A stretch of DNA of 64,000 nucleotides from SG8-30 sp963710135 (GCA_963710135.1 CAVPYY010000002.1:499017-563016); one strand, 5' to 3'; counted from the stretch's first letter, positions 25,442 through 38,717 are shown. Translations and numbers: made by a program. The notes: generated by a model not told the origin, from the letters alone.

Positions 25442-26205
25442 GGCGACGCGTCGGCTCCCGCGCCCGGCTCGCTGCTCTGCGGGCTCTCGGTCGGCACGCT
25501 GCCCGACGCCTCCGTGCTGCCGCCCGGCGCGGGCTCGGCCGCCGGCTCGTCCCCCGGGGCAGCCTCTGGTTCATCGCCCGGAGCAGCCGCCGGCTCGGCC
25601 GTCGGCTCGGCAGGTGGCGCCGTCGCCGGCCTGGCCGCTTCCCCGACCACGCTGGCGCGGCGGAAGGTTACGGTCTGCAGCGGGAGCTCGGCCCCGAACG
25701 GTCCGCGACTGCCGGTCGGGATGTGCGAGATCGCCTCGATCACGTCCAGGCCTTCCACCACCCGGCCGAAGACCGTGTAACCCCAGCGGCTCGGCAGCGG
25801 GTTGAGTCCCGGGTTGTCCTTCAGGTTGACGTAGAACTGCGAGCTGGCCGAGTGGGGCGTGTCGCTGCGCGCCATGCCGACGGTGCCGCGCAGGTTGGAC
25901 AGGCCGTTGCCCGACTCGTTGGGAATGCTCGCCCGCGTCGGCCGCTCGACCAGATTCGCGTCGTAGCCGCCGCCCTGCACCACGAAATTGGGCACGACCC
26001 GGTGCACGATCAGGCCGTCGTAGAAGCCGTCGCGCACGTAGCGCAGGAAATTCTCGGCGGTGAGCGGCGCGCGCACGGCGTCCACTTCGATGGTGAAGTT
26101 GCCGGCAGTGGTCTCGAACAGCACCCGCGGCGTCAGCGCCGACGACGTCTGCGCCGTGGCGGCGAGGGGCAGGGTCAACAGCAAGGCGGTCAACAAGGTC
26201 TTCAT
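25438..26205 (-). CDS. ppiA: Periplasmic cyclophilin-type peptidyl-prolyl isomerase with long acidic tail
   Basis: A 255-residue cyclophilin. A signal peptide (MKTLLTALLLTLPLAATAQ) exports it. The catalytic core covers about residues 25-190 with YDGLIVHRVVPNFVVQGGG and SSQFYVNLKDN. A tail of some 65 residues follows, rich in Pro, Ala and Glu with repeats such as PGDEPEAAPGDEPAAEP; typical PpiA ends at the core. The tail looks disordered. It is divergent from gltX and coupled to lpxH. The gene name is by location and fold; the cytoplasmic PpiB is excluded by the signal peptide. Confidence 0.88.
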   Translation of the reverse strand: MKTLLTALLLTLPLAATAQTSSALTPRVLFETTAGNFTIEVDAVRAPLTAENFLRYVRDGFYDGLIVHRVVPNFVVQGGGYDANLVERPTRASIPNESGNGLSNLRGTVGMARSDTPHSASSQFYVNLKDNPGLNPLPSRWGYTVFGRVVEGLDVIEAISHIPTGSRGPFGAELPLQTVTFRRASVVGEAARPATAPPAEPTAEPAAAPGDEPEAAPGDEPAAEPAPGGSTEASGSVPTESPQSSEPGAGADASP

Positions 26206-26295
26206 CGGGATGCCGGCGGCCTGATGTGGCGAGCCGCAATCTTAACCGATGTCGGCATGGGAGCCTCGCTCCCGATCCCTTACACTGGCGGCCCC

Positions 26296-27714
26296 ATGCC
26301 GGATCCGGTCGTCACCCGCTTCGCTCCCAGCCCCACCGGGCGCCTGCATCTGGGCAACGCCCGGACGGCGCTGTTCGCCTGGCTGCTGGCGCGCAGCCGG
26401 GGCGGCCGCTTCGTGCTGCGGGTGGAGGACACGGACGCCGAGCGCAGCAGCGAGGCCTTCCTGGACTCGCAGCTCGCCGACCTCGGCTGGCTCGGCCTCG
26501 ACTGGGATGCCGGCCCCGGCGCCGAGGACGAGCGGGGCCCGTATCGCCAGTCCGCGCGTGCGGCGATCTACGCGGAGCACTATGCGCGCCTCGAGCGCGG
26601 CGGCCTGGCCTATCCGTGCTACTGCACGGCCACCGAACTGGAAGTGGCGCGCCGCACCCAGGTCAGCGCCGGCCGCGCGCCCCGCTACGAAGGCACCTGC
26701 CGCGAGCTGGATGCCGCGGCGCGCGCGCGCCAAGAGGCCGCGGGTCGCGTCCCCACGCTGCGTTTCCGGATGCCGTCCGGGATCAGGATCCGCTTCGACG
26801 ACCTGGTGCGCGGGCCGCAGGACTTTGCGAGCGACGACATCGGGGATTTCGTCATCCGCCGCGCCGACGGCGTGCCCGTGTTTTTCTTCTGCAATGCGCT
26901 CGACGACGCGCTGATGGGTGTCACCCACGTGCTGCGCGGCGAGGACCACGTCGCCAATACGCCGCGCCAGCTCGCGCTGCTCGATGCGCTCGGGCTGCCG
27001 CGGCCGGCCTATGGGCACCTGCCGCTGCTGGTCGGCGAGGACGGCGCGCCGCTGTCGAAGCGCCGCGGCAGCGTCAGCCTCGGCGCGCTGGCGGAGCGCG
27101 GCTACCTGCCGGCCGCGGTGTCGAACTACCTGCTCAGGCTCGGCCACGCGGGCGCGGTCGACGACTGGCTGGCGCCGGCGGAGCAGCCCGCGCAATTCGC
27201 GCTGGAGCGCATTGGTCGCGCGCCGGCGCATTTCGACGAGGCGCAGCTGCTGCACTGGCAGCGCGAGACGGTCAAGCGCCTCGCCGACGATGAGCTCGAG
27301 CGCTGGCTGGCGCCGGCACTGCCGGCGGATCTGGCCGCGGCGCAACGCGACCAGCTCACCCGGGTGGTGCGCCACAACGTGCTGTTCCCGGGCGACGCCG
27401 CGCAGTGGGTGGACGTCCTGTTCGGCGAGCTGCCGCGGCTCGCCGCGGAGGACCAGCGGGTCGTCGACGAGGCGGGTGGCGCCTTCTTCGCGCAGGCGGT
27501 CGAGGCGCTGGCGGTGACCGGGCCCGACATGCCGGCGCTCGCGCGTGAGCTCAAGCGACGCAGCGGACGGAAGGGGGCGGCGCTGTTCATGCCGCTGCGC
27601 ATCGCGCTGTCCGGGCGGCGCGATGGCCCGGAACTTGCGATACTGGCCGCCGCCCTCGGCCCGGAACGCCTGCGCATGCGCCTCGCGGCACACGCCGGGG
27701 CAGGAACAAACTGA
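26296..27714 (+). CDS. gltX: Glutamyl-tRNA synthetase
   Basis: Charges tRNA-Glu with glutamate. 472 residues. The class I HIGH motif appears as HLGN in FAPSPTGRLHLGNARTALF, and the KMSKS motif as LSKRR near residue 252 (GAPLSKRRGSVSLG). CYCTATELE contributes two cysteines of the zinc-binding region. The helical anticodon-binding domain is present, so this is a full enzyme rather than Glu-Q-tRNA synthetase. The start ATG at 26296 fits the family; the frame is open far upstream over the antisense ppiA gene. Its stop overlaps the cysS start by one base. Confidence 0.95.
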   Translation: MPDPVVTRFAPSPTGRLHLGNARTALFAWLLARSRGGRFVLRVEDTDAERSSEAFLDSQLADLGWLGLDWDAGPGAEDERGPYRQSARAAIYAEHYARLERGGLAYPCYCTATELEVARRTQVSAGRAPRYEGTCRELDAAARARQEAAGRVPTLRFRMPSGIRIRFDDLVRGPQDFASDDIGDFVIRRADGVPVFFFCNALDDALMGVTHVLRGEDHVANTPRQLALLDALGLPRPAYGHLPLLVGEDGAPLSKRRGSVSLGALAERGYLPAAVSNYLLRLGHAGAVDDWLAPAEQPAQFALERIGRAPAHFDEAQLLHWQRETVKRLADDELERWLAPALPADLAAAQRDQLTRVVRHNVLFPGDAAQWVDVLFGELPRLAAEDQRVVDEAGGAFFAQAVEALAVTGPDMPALARELKRRSGRKGAALFMPLRIALSGRRDGPELAILAAALGPERLRMRLAAHAGAGTN

Positions 27715-29118
27715 TGCTCTCGATCCACAACTCCCTGACGGGGGAGAAGACCCCGTTTCGCCCGCTCAGGCCCGGCCTGGTGGGCATGTATGTCTGCGGC
27801 ATCACGGTCTACGACTATTGCCACGTCGGTCACGCGCGCTCGCAGATGGTGTTCGACGTGGTGCGCCGCTGGCTGGTGGCGAGCGGCTACCGCGTCAACT
27901 ACGTCCGCAACATCACCGACATCGACGACAACATCATCCGCCGCGCCAACGAGCGCGGCGAGCCCTGGAAGGACCTCACCGAGCGGTTCATCGCCGCGAT
28001 GCACGAGGACTTCGACGCGCTCGGCATCCTGCGTCCGGACGCCGAGCCGCGTGCCACCGACTACATGCCGCAGATCATCGCCATGATCGAGACGCTGGTG
28101 GCAAAGGGATTCGCCTACGTCGCGGACGGTGGCGACGTGCTGTACTCGGTGTCGAAGTTCCCGGGCTACGGCAGGCTCTCCGGCAAGCGGCTGGCCGACC
28201 TGCGCGCCGGCGCGCGCATCGAGGTCGGCGAGCACAAGCGCGACCCGCTCGATTTCGTGCTGTGGAAGATGTCCAAGCCCGGCGAGCCGGCCTGGGAGTC
28301 ACCGTGGGGTGCGGGCCGTCCGGGTTGGCACATCGAGTGCTCGGCCATGTCGACCGCGCTGCTGGGTGAGCACTTCGACATTCATGGCGGCGGGATGGAC
28401 CTGAAGTTCCCGCATCATGAGAACGAGATCGCCCAGACCTGCGCCGCTTGCGACTCGCCGTTCGTGCACGTCTGGATGCACAACGGCTTCCTCAACGTCG
28501 ACGACGAGAAGATGTCGAAGTCGCTGGGGAACTTCTTCACCATCCGCGAGGTGCTGCCGCGGCTGCGCCCGGAGGTGCTGCGCGCCTTCATGCTGGCCAG
28601 CCACTACCGCGGGCCGGTGAACTACAACGAGGACAACCTGCGCCACGCCGACGCCGCGCTGTCGCGGCTTTACCTGGCGCTGCGCGACGTCAAGCCCGCG
28701 ACGGCGGGGGAGGGCAAGTGGCACGCGCCGTTCGCCGCCGCCATGGACGACGACTTCAACACGCCCGAGGCGCTCTCCGTGCTGCAGCAGCTCGCGCGCG
28801 AGCTGAACACCGCCAAGGCGGCGGGTGACGACGTCGAGCGCCGCGGCCCTCGCGTCCGAGCTGGTTGCGCTGGGTGGCGTGCTTGGGTTGCTGCAGCACG
28901 ATCCCGGCGAGTGGCTGGCGACCCGCTCCGAGCTTACCGCCGGCGAGAGCACTGGCAGCGGGCTGAGCGATGCCGAGATCGAAGCGCGCATCAGCGCGCG
29001 CACCGCGGCACGTCGCGCCCGCGACTTCGCCGAGTCCGACCGGCTGCGCGACGAGCTCGCCGCCGCCGGCGTCATCCTCGAGGACGGCCCAAAAGGCACG
29101 ACTTGGCGCAGAAAGTAG
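27714..29118 (+). CDS. cysS: Cysteinyl-tRNA synthetase, one frameshift
   Basis: Charges tRNA-Cys. Motifs: VCGITVYDYCHVGHARS (zinc cysteine and HIGH), NITDIDDNII, HIECSAMSTALLGEHFDIHGGG, and EKMSKSLGNF near residue 265. After NTAKAAGDDVE the frame moves by one base: an extra C near 28839 explains it, and the homology resumes as AAALASELVALGGVLG and ends TTWRRK at 29118. The uncorrected frame would run on to 29213 with no homology. The enzyme is normally essential, so a sequencing error is likely. A palindromic repeat begins immediately after the stop. Confidence 0.92.
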
Positions 29119-29119
29119 G

Positions 29120-29263
29120 TGACATTCTCTATTTTCGGTGGATGAGCCCGAGCCCCAAAAAACGTGGACATTCTCTATTTTTGACGCTGCGCGAGGGTTG
29201 GCGCCGAAAATAGAGAATGTCCCCATTTCCCGGGTCAGGCTCCGAAAATAGAGAATGTCCCCA
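29120..29263. repeat. Palindromic repeat family B after cysS (four arms)
   Basis: Two forward arms resembling GGGGACATTCTCTATTTTC (29118-29136 and 29164-29183, both imperfect at the G run) face two reverse arms, GAAAATAGAGAATGTCCCC, near 29204-29222 and 29243-29261. A short direct repeat TGTCCCCATTCAGTC follows up to the folD stop. It lies between the convergent cysS and folD genes and could fold into alternative hairpins. Related units follow clpX and lon. Confidence 0.88.
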
Positions 29264-29279
29264 TTCAGTCTGTCCCCAT

Positions 29280-30138
29280 TCAGTCGGCCAGTCGCTTCAG
29301 CGCTGACTCCATGGTGTTCTTCATCAGCGCTGCGACGGTCATCGGCCCGACGCCGCCCGGGACCGGCGTGATCCACGCCGCGCGCTCGGCGGCCGCCTCG
29401 AACTCGACGTCGCCGACCAGGGTGCCGTCCGGCAGCCGGTTCATGCCCACGTCGATCACCACCGCGCCCTCGCGGATCCACTCGCCGCGGATCAGCCCCG
29501 GTTTGCCCACCGCCGCGACCAGGATCTCCGCCATGCGCACGTGGGTGTCGAGATGGCGGGTGAAGCGGTGACAGACCGTGACGGTCGCCCCCATCAGCAG
29601 CAGCTCGAGCGCCATGGGCCGCCCGACGATGTTCGACGCGCCGACCACGACGCAGTGCAGGCCCTTGGCGTTGACCCCGATCTTGTCGAGCATCTTGATG
29701 ATGCCGTAGGGGGTGCACGGCCGGATGAGCGGCGTGCGCTGCGCCAGCCGCCCCACGTTGTAGGGGTGAAAGCCGTCCACGTCCTTGCGCGCGTCGATGC
29801 GGTCGATCACCGCGGCCGGGCGGATGTGCTCGGGCAGCGGCAGCTGCACCAGGATGCCGTCGATGCCCGGGTCGCGGTTGAGCGTGTCGATCAGCTGCAG
29901 CAGCTCGATCTGCGTCGTCGAGTGCGGCAGGTCGTGGTCGACCGAGATGGATGCCCGCCTCTTCGCAGGCGAGGCGCTTGTTGCGGACGTAGATGGCGGA
30001 CGCGGGATTGTCGCCGACCATGACCACGGCGAGCGCGGGCCGGCGCAGTCCACGCGCGGCCATGTCGTCGGTCGCCAGGCGAACCTCGCGCTTCAGCCCG
30101 GCGGCGATGGCCCGGCCGTCGATGATCTGCGCCGCCAT
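29280..30138 (-). CDS. folD: Methylene-THF dehydrogenase / cyclohydrolase, one frameshift
   Basis: Bifunctional one-carbon enzyme interconverting methylene-, methenyl- and formyl-tetrahydrofolate. The N-terminal part (MAAQIIDGRAIAAGL, the catalytic YVRNKRLACEEAGIH block) is in one frame. The rest (VDHDLPHSTTQIELL, DGILVQLPLPEHI, GRPMALELLL, PVPGGVGPMTVAALM) is in another. One extra base near 29946 joins them into about 285 residues. The first four residues of the catalytic YVxNK block are intact. The start at 30138 is the family N-terminus. It is convergent with cysS and divergent from the tRNA cluster. Confidence 0.92.
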
Positions 30139-30218
30139 TCGCGCTCCCCGCTGCTTCGGCTGGTGCGCGCGATTGTCGCATGCCGGGCCGCGGGCCTGTG
30201 ACCGGCGCGCTTCCCAAA

Positions 30219-30247
30219 TTGACGCCTGTGTGTGGCGACCGTACACT
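30219..30247 (+). promoter_or_regulatory. Strong sigma70 promoter of the tRNA-Pro-Arg-His-Lys operon
   Basis: TTGACG at 30219-30224 and TACACT at 30242-30247, spacer exactly 17. The start region that follows is GC-rich (TGCGGCCCCGC), typical of stable-RNA promoters under stringent control. tRNA-Pro begins 56 bases downstream. Confidence 0.75.
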
Positions 30248-30302
30248 TTGCGGCCCCGCACTTGCCGAGAGGCAGGTTCGGGTGCATCCGGCAGTCGTCT
30301 GG

Positions 30303-30379
30303 CGGGGCATGGCGCAGTCTGGTAGCGCATCTGCTTTGGGAGCAGAGGGTCGGGGGTTCGAATCCCTCTGCCCCGACCA
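30303..30379 (+). tRNA. tRNA-Pro (anticodon UGG)
   Basis: Cloverleaf of 77 bases with encoded CCA. Acceptor CGGGGCA pairs with TGCCCCG. The anticodon stem TCTGC/GCAGA encloses TTTGGGA, giving anticodon TGG. The T loop GGTTCGAATCC is standard. First gene of a four-tRNA run. Confidence 0.96.
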
Positions 30380-30411
30380 CCGGAACGACGGCGCCGCGGG
30401 CGAAGCACCGT

Positions 30412-30488
30412 GCGCCCGTAGCTCAACCGGATAGAGCACCGGCCTTCTAAGCCGGCGGTTGCAGGTTCGAGTCCTGCCGGGCGCGCCA
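30412..30488 (+). tRNA. tRNA-Arg (anticodon UCU)
   Basis: 77 bases including CCA. Acceptor GCGCCCG pairs with CGGGCGC. The anticodon stem CCGGC/GCCGG encloses CTTCTAA, anticodon TCT. It lies 32 bases after tRNA-Pro. Confidence 0.96.
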
Positions 30489-30528
30489 GACCTGCTGGCC
30501 GCGGACGCGGGAATTGTTTGCTGTCGAT

Positions 30529-30605
30529 GGTGGGCGTAGCTCAGCTGGTAGAGCCCCGGATTGTGATTCCGGCCGTCGTGGGTTCGAGTCCCATCGTTCG
30601 CCCCA
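30529..30605 (+). tRNA. tRNA-His (anticodon GUG) with a wobble-rich acceptor stem
   Basis: 77 bases including G-1 and CCA. The anticodon stem CCGGA/TCCGG encloses TTGTGAT, anticodon GTG. G-1 faces C73, the histidine identity pair. The acceptor strands are GTGGGCG and CGTTCGC, which pair only with three G-U wobbles (positions 2-71, 4-69, 5-68), where close relatives would have CGCCCAC. Fold and identity elements are otherwise intact. Confidence 0.93.
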
Positions 30606-30617
30606 TCTTTGAAGCAT

Positions 30618-30693
30618 GGGCCATTAGCTCAATTGGTAGAGCTGCGGACTCTTAATCCGTAGGTTGTAGGTTCGAGTCCTACATGGCCCACCA
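30618..30693 (+). tRNA. tRNA-Lys (anticodon CUU)
   Basis: 76 bases including CCA. Acceptor GGGCCAT pairs with ATGGCCC. The anticodon stem GCGGA/TCCGT encloses CTCTTAA, anticodon CTT. This is the less common lysine tRNA; the UUU species must be elsewhere. It starts 12 bases after tRNA-His. Confidence 0.94.
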
Positions 30694-30755
30694 TCCGCCC
30701 CGCCAGCGGCTTCCCCGCTCGGCGGGGTCGCGGCGGGATCCCGCAGGCCCAATCC

Positions 30756-31082
30756 ATGGATCGACCCACCCCTCGTCCCGACCCCATTCGCGATCCGACC
30801 TACAACCTGCCGTCGGCCGCGGCCTACCAGGCCACGGCCACGCCGCTGGAGAAGGCGCTCTCGGCGCTGAAAGTCGGCGCGATCCTGGCCGCGGTGGTCA
30901 CCATCTTCCTCATCTATGGCGGTACCTACGCCGGGATCCGCGGCGGCCGCGACACCGTCAGCCTGCTGGTCGCCGGGGCGTTCGTGCTGCCGAGCCTGTT
31001 GACCTACCTGCTGGCCTGGCGCGCGCGGCTGCGCCGCCGGCGCAAGGCCGGCGCGGACGACCCGCCGGCGGACCCGGACTAA
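30756..31082 (+). CDS. Small membrane protein of unknown function
   Basis: A 108-residue protein not recognised. It has a soluble Pro-rich start (MDRPTPRPDPIRDPTYNLP) and two hydrophobic segments (VGAILAAVVTIFLIYGG around 39-55, VSLLVAGAFVLPSLLTYLLA around 68-87). A very basic stretch (RARLRRRRKAGA) and an acidic end follow. The topology predicted from the positive charges puts the basic tail in the cytoplasm. It sits between tRNA-Lys and tRNA-Leu, 62 bases after the former, and may be transcribed with the tRNA operon. Codon use resembles the neighbours, which supports a real gene. Confidence 0.6.
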   Translation: MDRPTPRPDPIRDPTYNLPSAAAYQATATPLEKALSALKVGAILAAVVTIFLIYGGTYAGIRGGRDTVSLLVAGAFVLPSLLTYLLAWRARLRRRRKAGADDPPADPD

Positions 31083-31118
31083 CCGCGCACTGCAGCAAGA
31101 CGCGGGCCGGTAATCCGT

Positions 31119-31124
31119 TATAAT
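31119..31124 (+). promoter_or_regulatory. -10 box upstream of tRNA-Leu and tig
   Basis: A perfect TATAAT at 31119-31124 lies 50 bases upstream of tRNA-Leu. No good -35 is found at normal spacing, so activity may depend on an activator or on upstream elements. Confidence 0.5.
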
Positions 31125-31173
31125 TGAAGGCTTGACCAGCGGACGCGGGTGCCGCGGACTCCTGGTTCCGGCG

Positions 31174-31259
<86 letters not shown>

Positions 31260-31311
31260 GTCCGCAGCGGCTAGAGGCACGCGCGGGATTCTTCCAGAGG
31301 TTGGGATAACG

Positions 31312-32642
31312 ATGATGGTTCAAGTGCAGGCGCTGAAGGGCCTCGAACGCCGGATGGAAGTGTCGGTGCCGGCGAGCCGCGTCGAGCAGCAGGTGGACAA
31401 GCGCCTGTCGACCGTCGGCCGCAAGGCGCGGATCAAGGGCTTCCGGCCGGGCAAGGCGCCGATCCACGTGGTGCGCAAGCACTATGGCGCGCAGGTGCGC
31501 GAGGAAGTCGTCGGCGACCTGATCCGCGAGACCTTCGCCGAGGCGCTGCAGCAGCAGAAGCTGACGCCCGCCGGCGGGCCGCGCATCGAGCCGCTGGCCG
31601 CCTCGCAGGGCAGTGACCTCAAGTACGCCGCGATCTTCGAGGTCTATCCGGAGATCGAGCTGAAGGGCGTGGACGGCATGGCGCTGACCCGCCCGACCGC
31701 CAAGGTCGGCGACGGCGACGTCGAGCGCATGCTCGACAGCCTGCGCGAGCAGCGCCCGGATTTCGTGGCCGTGGACCGCGCCCGCCGCTGACGGCGACCG
31801 GGTCACGCTGGATTTCGAGGGCACGCTCGACGGCGAGCCGTTCGATGGCGGCAAGGCCGAGGGGTCACCAGTTCCTGCTCGGCACCGGCCGCATGCTCAC
31901 CGACTTCGAGGCCGGCGTGCGCGGCACCACCGCCGGCGAGACCAAGACCATCGATGTGTCCTTCCCCGACGACTACCCGGCCAAGAACCTGGCCGGCAAG
32001 ACCGCCCAGTTCGCCCTCAAGATCAACGTGGTCGAGGAAAAGCGCCTGCCGGAGATCGACGACGAGTTCTGCAAGGCCTTCGGCATCGAGGAGGGCGGCG
32101 TCGAGGCGCTGCGCGACCGAGGTGCGCGAGAACATGGAGCGCGAGCTGGAGCAGGCCGTGCGGGCCCGCCTCAAGGCACAGGTCATGGACGCGCTGCTCG
32201 CCGCCAACCCGATCGAAGTGCCGCAGTCGCTGGTCGAGCAGGAGATCCGCGACATGCAGATCGAGGCGCTCCGGCGCATGGGCGCGACCAACGCCCGTCA
32301 GCTGCCCCCGCGCGCGCCGTTCGAGGCGGGTGCCAAGCGCCGTGTGGCGCTCGGGCTGCTGCTGAACGAGGTGATCCGCAAGCATTCCATCGTCGTCGAT
32401 CCGGCGCGCGTGCAGGCCACGGCTCGACGACATGGTCGGCACCTTTGGCGACCCGGAAGCCGCGCGCAAGCAGTACACCGCAGAACGAGGACGCGATGCG
32501 CCAGTTGCAGATGATGGTCCTCGAGGACCAGGTCGTGGAGCGGATCCTGGACAACGCCAAGATCACCGACAAGCCCTCCACTTTCAAGGAACTGATGAAC
32601 TTCGGCGCGGACGACGCGTCAGAACTCTCACACACAGGATGA
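31312..32642 (+). CDS. tig: Trigger factor, five frameshifts
   Basis: Ribosome-bound chaperone and prolyl isomerase, about 441 residues after correction. The ribosome-binding signature GFRPGKAPIHVV is in the N-terminal domain. The FKBP-like domain has HQFLLGTGRMLTDFEAGV, and the helical C-terminal domain ends at ELMNFGADDASELSH. The coding frame moves by one base five times, at about 31783, 31865, 32118, 32422 and 32478, each consistent with one extra base. Homology is continuous across all of them. Five real frameshifts in a gene with no other decay are implausible; sequence error is inferred. The stop overlaps an ATG at 32639, and clpP follows. Confidence 0.9.
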
Positions 32643-32650
32643 ACTCCAGC

Positions 32651-33280
32651 ATGGATACCAAGGCGCTCAATCTGGTCCCGATGGTCGTCGAGCAGACGGC
32701 GCGCGGCGAGCGCGCCTACGACATCTACTCGCGCCTGCTGAAGGAGCGGGTGGTGTTCATCGTCGGTCCGGTCGAGGACTACATGGCCAACCTGATCGTG
32801 GCCCAGCTGCTGTTCCTCGAGTCCGAGAACCCGGACAAGGACATCCACCTGTACATCAACTCGCCGGGCGGGTCGGTGTCGGCGCGGGCTCGCGATCTAC
32901 GACACCATGCAGTTCATCAAGCCCGACGTCAGCACCATCTGCGTCGGCCAGGCCGCCAGCATGGGCGCGGTGCTGCTCGGCGCCGGCGAGCAAGGGCAAG
33001 CGCTTCGCGCTGCCGAATTCGCGCATCATGATCCACCAGCCGCTGGGCGGCTTTCAGGGCCAGGCCACCGACATCGAGATCCACGCCAAGGAGATCCTCG
33101 ATGCGCGCGACCGCCTGAACGAGATCCTCTCGAAGCACACCGGCCAGCCGATCGACAAGATCCAGCAGGACACCGACCGCGACAACTTCATGAGCGGCGA
33201 GCAGGCGAAGGGCTACGGGCTGATCGACACGGTGCTCGAGCGCCGCGGCCAGCTGCCGCCCGCCGGTCGCCAAGGACTGA
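32651..33280 (+). CDS. clpP: ATP-dependent Clp protease proteolytic subunit, three frameshifts
   Basis: The serine peptidase barrel of ClpXP. About 208 residues after removing extra bases near 32885, 32988 and 33266. Motifs: YINSPGGSVSAG-type oxyanion block, the catalytic serine in CVGQAASMGAVLL, and the catalytic histidine in RIMIHQPLGGFQGQATDIEIHA. The third shift restores a stop at 33278-33280, giving a normal C-terminus (LERRGQLPPAVAKD); without it the frame runs into clpX. The start at 32651 (MDTKALNLVP) has AGGA about 11 bases upstream. A second ATG at 32639 overlaps the tig stop. Confidence 0.9.
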
Positions 33281-33398
33281 ACCGGTTTTGTGACGTAACC
33301 CGTGCAAGTGCCCGGCCTCCAAGCGATTTTGAGGCCGGACGGTGGCATGCTATAACGCAACTGCCGGGTACGACCGGCGGCCCCGAGGATAGCGAAGA

Positions 33399-34718
<1,320 letters not shown>

Positions 34719-34721
34719 CCA

Positions 34722-34796
34722 GGGGACATTCTCTATTTTCGGACTCGCCGCGGCCTTCCCGGGCCGACGCCGCGAGCCGAAATAGAGAATGTCCCC
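34722..34796. repeat. Palindromic repeat family B between clpX and lon
   Basis: GGGGACATTCTCTATTTTC at 34722-34740 faces GAAATAGAGAATGTCCCC at 34779-34796. The central part also pairs (CTCGCCGCGGC with GCCGACGCCGCGAG), making one hairpin of about 75 bases. It starts four bases after the clpX stop. It could act as an attenuator or mRNA 3' stabiliser between clpX and lon. Confidence 0.9.
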
Positions 34797-34919
34797 ATTT
34801 CCCAACCGACTGATTTGTGAGCGGCTTGCGATATCGCGAGGCGCCCCCATGTCGTATGCTTGTCCCACCCGCTATCTCCGCCGCATCCCCCTGCGGCGGC
34901 TGCAACAAAGGATGGTGCC

Positions 34920-37365
<2,446 letters not shown>

Positions 37366-37371
37366 CCCATA

Positions 37372-37440
37372 GGGGACATTCTCTATTTTCTAAGTCCTTG
37401 ACCCGTCAGGTCTTGGCGAGCCCCGAAAATAGAGAATGTC
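37372..37440. repeat. Palindromic repeat family B after lon
   Basis: GGGGACATTCTCTATTTTC at 37372-37390 faces GAAAATAGAGAATGTC at 37425-37440 (followed by ACC, not CCC). The element starts seven bases after the lon stop. The loop includes TTGACCCGTCAGGTCTTG. Confidence 0.9.
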
Positions 37441-37490
37441 ACCATTTCCGCGGCGCGCATTCGGCGGCGGCTTGCTGCAAAATGTCGGTA

Positions 37491-38717
37491 ATGGCCTCAA
37501 CGGACGACAGCACCCCCCCGTCACGCCCTGCCAAGCGGCTGCCGGCCACGACCGACTGCTCCGCCGAGGCCGCCCAGGCCCGCCGCGAGCGCCTGCGTGA
37601 GCAGGGTTATGCGGTCGAGCAGATTGCCGGCGACGCGCCGCCGGTCGACCCGGCGACCCTGAAGGGCAGCATCGAGGGATTCATCGGCTTCGCCCGCGTC
37701 CCGCTGGGAGTGGCCGGGCCGGTGAACATCAACGGCGCGGCGGCCGCCGGCGAGTTCTACGTGCCGCTCGCGACCAGCGAGGGCACGCTGGTGGCTTCCT
37801 ACCAGCACGCCTTCAACGCCATCAACCGCAGCGGCGGCGCCTCCGCGCTGTGTGCCAGCGAGCAGGTGCAGCGCGCGCCGTGCTTCGAGTTCGCCTCGCT
37901 CGACGAGGCCGGCCGGTTCGCCGCCTGGGTCGCCGGGCAGCAGACGCTGCTGGCCGCCGCCGCCGCCGGCACCTCGCGCTACTGCCGGCTGATCGGCCTG
38001 CAGCCGCACATCGTCGGCAACACCGTGTACCTGCGGCTCGAGTTCGTCACCGGCGACGCCGCTGGGCAGAACATGGTGACCGCCGCCGCGGAGGCCGCCT
38101 GCCAGGCCCTGCTCGAGGCCACCACGCTGAAGCCGCGCTCCTGGCTGGTCGAGTCGGTGCTGTCGGGCGACAAGCGCGCCTCGGCGATGTCGTTTCGCGC
38201 GCCGCGCGGGCGCAACGCCAGCGCCGAGGTGGTGATCCCGGCCCGCCAGTACGGCCGCTACTGGCGCGCCAGCCCCGAGGACGCCGCGCGCGCCTGGCGC
38301 CAGGCGACCAACGGCGCCATCCAGACCGGCGCGGTCGGCCTGCAGGGCAACGTCGCGAATGCGCTGGCGGCGCTGTTCATCGCCTGCGGTCAGGACGTCG
38401 CCTGCGTGGCCGAGGCCACCACGGCGCTCACCCGCTTCGAGGTCACCCGCGAGGGCGACCTGTACGGCTCGGTCACGCTGCCCAACCTGATCGTCGGCAC
38501 CGTCGGCGGCGGCACCCATCTGCCGACGGCGCAGGAGTCGCTGGCGATGCTTGGCTGCGCCGGCGCGGGCAAGGCGCGCAAGTTCGCCGAGATCTGCGCC
38601 GTGGTGGCGCTGGCCGGCGAGCTCGCCATCGTCGGCGCCATGGCCAGCGGCGGCTTCGCCAGCGCGCACCAGAGCGGCGGGCGCAAGGGCAAGGGCGAGG
38701 CGGGAGAGGCTTCCTGA
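37491..38717 (+). CDS. Hydroxymethylglutaryl-CoA reductase
   Basis: Reduces HMG-CoA to mevalonate. 408 residues with start 37491 (an in-frame ATG at 37482 is possible). Visible signatures: FIGFARVPLGVAGPVNING, LATSEGTLVASYQHAFNAI with the catalytic Glu, GDAAGQNMVTAAAEAA (nucleotide-binding; the family usually has Met where Ala stands), the SGDKRASAMSF lysine block, QGNVANALAALFIACGQD, and GTVGGGTHLPTAQESLAMLG. Its features resemble catalytic domains of class I enzymes, without membrane segments. No other mevalonate gene is in the window; most gammaproteobacteria use the MEP route, so this is accessory. It overlaps the next gene at its stop. Confidence 0.9.
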   Translation: MASTDDSTPPSRPAKRLPATTDCSAEAAQARRERLREQGYAVEQIAGDAPPVDPATLKGSIEGFIGFARVPLGVAGPVNINGAAAAGEFYVPLATSEGTLVASYQHAFNAINRSGGASALCASEQVQRAPCFEFASLDEAGRFAAWVAGQQTLLAAAAAGTSRYCRLIGLQPHIVGNTVYLRLEFVTGDAAGQNMVTAAAEAACQALLEATTLKPRSWLVESVLSGDKRASAMSFRAPRGRNASAEVVIPARQYGRYWRASPEDAARAWRQATNGAIQTGAVGLQGNVANALAALFIACGQDVACVAEATTALTRFEVTREGDLYGSVTLPNLIVGTVGGGTHLPTAQESLAMLGCAGAGKARKFAEICAVVALAGELAIVGAMASGGFASAHQSGGRKGKGEAGEAS

